Source: Methylotenera sp. (GTDB lineage Bacteria > Pseudomonadota > Gammaproteobacteria > Burkholderiales > Methylophilaceae). Taken from it: DNA of 64,000 nucleotides. Location of the stretch: contig JAUSAG010000017.1 in assembly GCA_030652995.1 (NCBI GenBank), positions 17,826 through 81,825 of the forward strand, in the 5' to 3' direction. The notes under the pieces were generated by a model that was not told where the DNA came from, did no database searches, and was given only the letters and a program-made list of their open reading frames with translations. The stretch's first letter is position 1. Each line of letters begins with the position of its first letter. Shown in pieces: positions 61,628-64,000 of this stretch. A program made the position numbers and the translations under genes.

Positions 61628-63436
61628 ATGGCTATGGAACAAAAAAACACGCCGATTGAAACCGCTCGTCAAACACTAATGCAATTAATGCAGCGTAAGT
61701 TGTCGCCTACACCAGATAATTATCGTAGTGTTTATGATGAAATTATGGGCATTAAGTCTATTGATGAATCCGTTGAATTAGCCAAAACCCTTGAAAAAGT
61801 ATTACTTGAAGCAGGTAAGCAAAAGCCCAAGTATGTTGTGGCAGCGCAAGCGATAGCGCCATTGATTGAGAAAGGTGACTGGAGTAAACTGGAAGATCAA
61901 TTACGCAAGTTGTTTCCTTTAGGCTCAGGCAATGCTGACGTTGGTGAGGCGAATTGGTCGGTATTGATCCGCAGCTTACTTAAACAGTTAGAGATGAGTC
62001 ATAAGGGCGTGACATTGAGTCGCAAAAAAGAGGGGTTGAGCAAAGTGCTCACTAACTTTGCGAAGGACCCTGATGTGCTGGCGCAAAAGATTCAAGCACT
62101 GATTAACTCTTGGGGCACGGGAAGCGCTACTGAAACGGCTGGCACATCTTCATTGCCTGCTGATGGCGGTGGCGCTACCCAAGTCACTGCAAATGCGCTT
62201 ACATCTGTTCAATGGCGCGAGATGCTACTGAGAACATTTGAGCTGGTGCTGATTCCTCATTTGCAGGCAGTCTCAGAGCATCAACAAAAAGCGATTAGCT
62301 TATTAACGATGATGCGGCAAGCGAATGGCGAGCAAGCCCTTGCTAAATGTGCAAATGACTTAAAGCCCATTTTATTGGCGCTGGAGATGGAGCGCGACCA
62401 TCAGGCGCGGATTCATGAGGCATTAACTCAACTTTTACGTTTGCTCGTTGCTAGTATGGGGTCATTGGTGATTGAGGACCAGTGGCTTTATGCGCAAACC
62501 ATCGTTATCAACGATATTATTTCAAAGCCGCTTAATATCAACACGCTTTATGATGCGGAGAGTAGTTTAAAGGAGCTAACTTATAAGCAGTCTCAGCTTA
62601 AACCTGCATTAACAGAGGCTAAAGATACACTGAAGAAAATGGTGACTACTTTTGTCGATAGACTAGTGGAGATGACAGAAAGCACCAGTGACTATCACGA
62701 CAAAATTGAAGGTTATCAACAAAAAATTGCCTCTACAGAAGACATGGGCGAGTTAAATGTATTACTCAATAGCATATTAGAAGATACACGCGCCATTGGT
62801 TTGAGTGTGCAACGCACGCGCGATGAGTTTACCTTGAGCCAAAAGCATGCAATGGACGCAGAAAAAAGAATACAAGAGTTGACGGCAGAACTTGATTATA
62901 TTGGTGAAGTGGCTCATCAAGATTACTTAACAGGCGCACTCAATCGACGTGGAATGGATGAGGCTATTGAGCGCGAATTTAACCGCGCTGATCGACACAA
63001 TACGGCGCTGTGCGTTGCGATGCTTGATATTGACCATTTTAAAAAGCTAAATGATACACTAGGCCACGCCACGGGCGATCAGGCATTAACACATTTGGTT
63101 AAGGTGCTAAAAGACGTATTGCGCCCGACAGATGTGTTAGCGCGCTATGGCGGTGAAGAGTTTATTATTATTTTACCGGCAACCCCGCAAGATGAAGCAA
63201 TTAAAGCGGTGACACGTGTGCAACGCGAACTTACTAAAAATTTCTTTATGCATAAAAATGAGCGTGTACTCATTACATTTAGCGCCGGTGTGGCGGAGCG
63301 TGCGACGGGTGAATCTGCAGAACACTTGATACCCCGTGCTGATGTCGCACTGTACATTGCTAAAAACAGCGGACGTAATCAGGTGATAGGTGCAGAACTG
63401 CTACCTGAGCCGGATGGCACTGCTGTTGAGTCATAA
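61628..63436 (+). CDS. Diguanylate cyclase (GGDEF domain)
   Basis: Makes c-di-GMP. 602 residues. The C-terminal GGDEF domain (about 430-590) has the active signature GGEEF at 508-512 and an inhibitory I-site RPTD at 499-502, so product feedback is expected. The N-terminal ~430 residues show no transmembrane helix. The first ~60 residues (PIETARQTLMQLMQRKLSPTPDNYRSVYDEI) recur in related cyclases. Residues 330-425 are likely coiled coil. GGATGGA precedes the ATG. Hairpin TCAGGCA/TGCCTGA lies at 61574-61594. Confidence 0.92.
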   Translation: MAMEQKNTPIETARQTLMQLMQRKLSPTPDNYRSVYDEIMGIKSIDESVELAKTLEKVLLEAGKQKPKYVVAAQAIAPLIEKGDWSKLEDQLRKLFPLGSGNADVGEANWSVLIRSLLKQLEMSHKGVTLSRKKEGLSKVLTNFAKDPDVLAQKIQALINSWGTGSATETAGTSSLPADGGGATQVTANALTSVQWREMLLRTFELVLIPHLQAVSEHQQKAISLLTMMRQANGEQALAKCANDLKPILLALEMERDHQARIHEALTQLLRLLVASMGSLVIEDQWLYAQTIVINDIISKPLNINTLYDAESSLKELTYKQSQLKPALTEAKDTLKKMVTTFVDRLVEMTESTSDYHDKIEGYQQKIASTEDMGELNVLLNSILEDTRAIGLSVQRTRDEFTLSQKHAMDAEKRIQELTAELDYIGEVAHQDYLTGALNRRGMDEAIEREFNRADRHNTALCVAMLDIDHFKKLNDTLGHATGDQALTHLVKVLKDVLRPTDVLARYGGEEFIIILPATPQDEAIKAVTRVQRELTKNFFMHKNERVLITFSAGVAERATGESAEHLIPRADVALYIAKNSGRNQVIGAELLPEPDGTAVES

Positions 63437-63468
63437 TTTTTGGCTGTATGAGTGATGTAATAATATCG

Positions 63469-63846
63469 TTAGTTAAATCCGTGACGTACGGCTGGGGCCA
63501 GCTGTTTTAATTCATCATCATCATACAAGCGACCTCGAGTGATAAATGCCATGCCTGTGCCGCAATCTAGTGAAAATGAGCCGCTAGAACCCACAACGGC
63601 ATCTAGGATGGTGTGTGTATTTTGTGCAAATGTAAAATGGCTATCGCCCATATAAAACATGGCGCCAGCAACCTCACCTAACTTTACATCCGATGGGCTG
63701 GGTTTGAATTCATTGGCAGGCATACATAAAGGGCCACTGCCTTCACAACATCCGCCAGATTGAAAGAAAATAATCGGACCAAATTTTGTGGTGAGTTGTT
63801 GTATCAACGCTATCGCGGCAGGGGTGGCAGAAACGCGTTCAACCAT
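63469..63846 (-). CDS. DUF779 family protein
   Basis: 125 residues with the conserved FFQSGGCCEGSGPLCMP (about 28-44) and FTFAQNTHTILDAVVG, then SLDCGTGMAFITRGRL. Genes of this family usually lie right after an aldehyde dehydrogenase gene, as here. Role unknown; metal or redox function has been guessed from the cysteines. GGAGA lies about 7 nt before the ATG and directly beyond the T-run of a terminator. Confidence 0.88.
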   Translation of the reverse strand: MVERVSATPAAIALIQQLTTKFGPIIFFQSGGCCEGSGPLCMPANEFKPSPSDVKLGEVAGAMFYMGDSHFTFAQNTHTILDAVVGSSGSFSLDCGTGMAFITRGRLYDDDELKQLAPAVRHGFN

Positions 63847-63858
63847 AATTTAATCTCC

Positions 63859-63887
63859 AAAAAAAGAGGCGGGATTAGCCGCCTCTT
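63859..63887 (-). terminator. Strong terminator between the aldehyde dehydrogenase and DUF779
   Basis: On the minus strand AAGAGGCGG-(6-nt loop)-CCGCCTCTT is followed by seven T. Its T-run ends at the ribosome binding site of DUF779, so it would limit expression of that gene relative to the dehydrogenase. Confidence 0.85.
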
Positions 63888-63921
63888 AAATTTAGCACAA
63901 AGTTAGCGGACAATGCGTAAG

Positions 63922-64000
63922 TTAGAAAAAGCCTAACTTTTTAGGGCTATAGCTCACTAACAAGTTTTTAGTTTGTTGGTAATGATCCAACATCATTTTA
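63922..64000 (-). CDS. Aldehyde dehydrogenase, C-terminal end (cut by window edge)
   Basis: The last 25 codons on the minus strand read MMLDHYQQTKNLLVSYSPKK, then LGFF and stop (63924-63922). This is the typical C-terminus of the NAD-dependent aldehyde dehydrogenases found with DUF779 (ExaC/AldB type). The rest lies outside the window. Confidence 0.85.
   Translation of the reverse strand, partial: KMMLDHYQQTKNLLVSYSPKKLGFF

Overview
The window looks like a stretch of chromosome from a moderately AT-rich betaproteobacterium. Gene order and protein style (nuo operon followed by a DUF2818 gene; thrS-infC-rpmI-rplT-pheS-pheT-ihfA-merR; glyA-nrdR-ribD; pyrG-kdsA-eno-ftsB; surE-pcm-nlpD) fit Betaproteobacteria, and the overall character suggests Methylophilaceae (Methylotenera-like). 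That family placement is inference from recall, not a search.

Layout. 1-13044: the distal part of the respiratory complex I operon, nuoD (cut by the window edge) to nuoN plus DUF2818. 13217-15847: a tightly packed trio of Nudix hydrolase, SDR-type epimerase and MltB-like lytic transglycosylase. 15961-19313: an accessory region at tRNA-Val(GAC). It holds a higB-2/higA-2 toxin-antitoxin pair, a 45-bp copy of the tRNA 3' half, a relic that looks like a tyrosine-recombinase tail, and hipB-hipA preceded by four palindromic operators spaced exactly 27 bp apart. 19549-24556: two divergent TonB-dependent receptors separated by about 720 bp with a long inverted-repeat element. 24713-32848: translation operon (thrS, infC with an ATA start, rpmI, rplT, pheS, pheT, ihfA, MerR regulator) and tRNA-Pro(GGG).

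33234-37239: c-di-GMP related genes (YcgR brake; degenerate EAL-HDOD protein) and phosphoglucomutase. 37456-38590: a retropepsin-like protease, iscX, and a compact unit that I read as an unannotated sigma-54-dependent small RNA on the minus strand (enhancer dyad, -24/-12 promoter, about 64-nt transcript, intrinsic terminator). 38591-49454: housekeeping genes on the plus strand (glyA, nrdR, ribD, tatD family, mtnA with a fuculose-phosphate-aldolase-like partner, pyrG, kdsA, eno, ftsB). 49644-61413: minus-strand genes for envelope and repair functions (nlpD, pcm, surE, hugZ, wrbA, NYN/OST-HTH protein, tamB, tamA, purB). 61628-64000: a diguanylate cyclase, DUF779 and the very end of an aldehyde dehydrogenase.

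Most of the window is core chromosome. The novel material is mainly regulatory: the sigma-54 sRNA candidate, the HipB operator array, the tRNA-Val island scars, the L35/L20 leader, and terminator-like hairpins inside surE and between the aldehyde dehydrogenase and DUF779. All functional calls rest on motif recognition from reading the sequence; no database search was run.
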